NCBI RefSeq assembly: GCF_009928415.1
Contig: NZ_JAABNN010000003.1
Coordinates: forward strand, 402,145 to 466,144
Direction of reading: 5' to 3'
DNA: 64,000 bases
DNA from: Bacillus sp. USDA818B3_A
GTDB lineage: Bacteria > Bacillota > Bacilli > Bacillales > Cytobacillaceae
Part shown: piece by piece, positions 62,864-64,000 of the stretch
Numbering within the stretch: position 1 is the stretch's first letter
How the letters are laid out: the number at the start of each line of letters is the position of its first letter
The notes under the pieces: model-generated
The model's database searches: none
What the model saw: only the letters and a program-made list of their open reading frames with translations
Told to the model about the DNA's origin: nothing
Program-made: the position numbers and the translations under genes

Positions 62864-63979
62864 TTACAAAAATTGAAACGGTTCTGTATTTGCTTCAGAA
62901 GGAAGAATGTCTACCTCATATCCTGACTCTTGACACATTTTTTGTAATACTTTTGTTAACCCTTTTTTCATTACTTTTTCAACATTGTGACCCGGGTCGA
63001 TCATATTTAATCCCTGCATCATCGCATCATGGGCAGTGTGATAATATATATCTCCTGTTACATATACATCTGCCCCCTTAAACTTAGCATTCATGAAGTA
63101 TTTATTACCGTCTCCACCTAGTACTGCAGCCTTTTTAACTTTAGAGTTCAAGTCCCCGACAACTCTTACTGTAGACACCCCTAATGCAGTTTTTACTTTT
63201 TCAGCAAATTCGGCTAATGTCATTTCATCCACTTTACCGATTCTCCCCAGGCCAAGTACTTCGCCTTTATTCTCTAAAGGGTATACATCGTAGGCCACTT
63301 CTTCATATGGATGTGCTTTGATCATCGCAGTTATGGTTTTCTTTAAAATAGGTTCAGGTACAATTGTTTCTACTCTTACTTCCTCAACCTCTTCAAGCTG
63401 ACCCCGTTTTCCCAGGAACGGATTCGTATTTTCTCCAGGCAGAAATCTCCCTGTACCACTTGCGGAAAAAGAACAATGGCTGTATTCTCCGATAAAACCA
63501 GCCCCAGCATCCCCCAGTACTCTTCTCATTTCCTCGGCATGACTAGAAGGGACAAAGACCACTAATTTCTTAAGCTTTGTATCATATGTAGGCACCAGTA
63601 CCTCGGCATCCGTAAGACCTAAGGCTTCTGCCAAAAGATCATTTACCCCGCCTTTGGCCACATCTAAATTTGTATGGGCGGCATAAACAGCAATATCGTG
63701 TTTTAATAACTTTTCAATCATTTGCCCTTGAGTTGTATCTGTCAGTAAGTTTTTAAGCGGCCGAAAAATGATAGGATGATGGGCAATGATTAATTGAACA
63801 TCTTTTTCAATAGCCTCGTCAATCACATTTTCAAGAACATCGAGAGCAATCATGACCCTTTTTACCTTTTTATTTAAGCGGCCAATTTGCAAGCCTATTT
63901 TGTCTCCCTCCATCGCTAAATTCTTCGGAGAGAATTGTTCAAAGAGTTGAATGATTTCATGACCGTTAGGATTCTTCAT
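62864..63979 (-). CDS. yqfO: Nif3-like dinuclear metal-centre protein YqfO
   Basis: A 371-residue Nif3/DUF34 family protein with the inserted PII-like domain (about 130-235) usual in Bacillus. Metal ligands are in IIAHHPIIF, YAAHTNLD and VTGDIYYHTAHDA. It forms hexamers; relatives act near GTP cyclohydrolase and one-carbon metabolism, but its reaction is uncertain. Convergent with ispH. The upstream gene (trmK in B. subtilis) lies just outside the window; GGAGGAGGTCC precedes the ATG. Confidence 0.94.
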   Translation of the reverse strand: MKNPNGHEIIQLFEQFSPKNLAMEGDKIGLQIGRLNKKVKRVMIALDVLENVIDEAIEKDVQLIIAHHPIIFRPLKNLLTDTTQGQMIEKLLKHDIAVYAAHTNLDVAKGGVNDLLAEALGLTDAEVLVPTYDTKLKKLVVFVPSSHAEEMRRVLGDAGAGFIGEYSHCSFSASGTGRFLPGENTNPFLGKRGQLEEVEEVRVETIVPEPILKKTITAMIKAHPYEEVAYDVYPLENKGEVLGLGRIGKVDEMTLAEFAEKVKTALGVSTVRVVGDLNSKVKKAAVLGGDGNKYFMNAKFKGADVYVTGDIYYHTAHDAMMQGLNMIDPGHNVEKVMKKGLTKVLQKMCQESGYEVDILPSEANTEPFQFL

Positions 63980-64000
63980 TTTTTAGGACCTCCTCCACTA

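Overview
This window is chromosomal DNA from a low-GC, endospore-forming, competence-capable member of the Bacillaceae, probably close to Neobacillus, Mesobacillus or Bacillus. Most of it follows the Bacillus subtilis gene order from efp/yqhT through comG, yqgX-yqgB, pst and sodA to yqfO. The spore photoproduct lyase, the comG operon and the PhoP-type pst promoter all fit this assignment. The genus is an inference from gene order and repeats; no rRNA gene is present. aroQ (between yqhR and yqhT) and glcK/yqgS (between yqgQ and yqgT) are missing relative to B. subtilis.

Layout. 0-1.3 kb: a small redox/membrane cluster on the minus strand. Its central gene is a PCYCGC-family lipoprotein whose frame is interrupted by one in-frame TGA. 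The frame continues to a family-like C-terminus, the TGA sits where relatives have the first Cys of a CxxC, and a hairpin of bacterial SECIS geometry starts 14 nt after it. I read it as a selenoprotein. 1.4-7.3 kb: efp, a Xaa-Pro peptidase, yqhR, yqhQ, yqhP, a patatin-like protein and splB. 7.4-10.7 kb: nrdJ, a B12-dependent ribonucleotide reductase split into three exons by two small ORF-less group I introns and preceded by four NrdR-like boxes. 10.9-16.6 kb: lipM, a rhodanese-like protein and the glycine cleavage operon gcvT-gcvPA-gcvPB under a tandem glycine riboswitch.

16.8-23.6 kb: an SNF2 helicase with yqhG, a 45-nt palindromic repeat, the complete comGA-comGG DNA-uptake pseudopilus operon and yqzE. 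23.6-26.6 kb: an AT-rich accessory patch with a candidate small RNA, a cold-shock gene, a decayed zinc-ribbon gene, a membrane protein, and a recombinase-like ORF interrupted by TAA. 26.6-40.6 kb: a SufR-like regulator, yqgY, a MidA-type methyltransferase, yqgX-yqgT, yqgQ, the rhomboid protease gluP, a GC-rich repeat, ldh, a DUF92 protein, a 5-formyl-THF cyclo-ligase, rpmGA, a glycosyltransferase and a DUF4912 protein. 40.9-46.2 kb: the phosphate operon pstS-pstC-pstA-pstB1-pstB2-phoU with a six-repeat PhoP site. 46.2-64 kb: pbpA, an MFS protein, sodA, an Fnr-like regulator, yqgC, yqgB, yqfZ, ispG, yqfX, yqfW, the zinc uptake operon znuC-znuB-zur, yqfT, nfo, cshB, a yqfQ-like gene, ispH and yqfO.

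Functional links. The glycine, NrdR, PhoP and Zur sites tie their downstream genes to glycine, deoxynucleotide, phosphate and zinc status. lipM and the glycine cleavage genes are joined by lipoylation. ispG and ispH carry out the last two steps of the MEP isoprenoid pathway. sodA and the Fnr-like regulator are adjacent oxygen-related genes. No rRNA, tRNA, CRISPR array or intact insertion sequence was seen.
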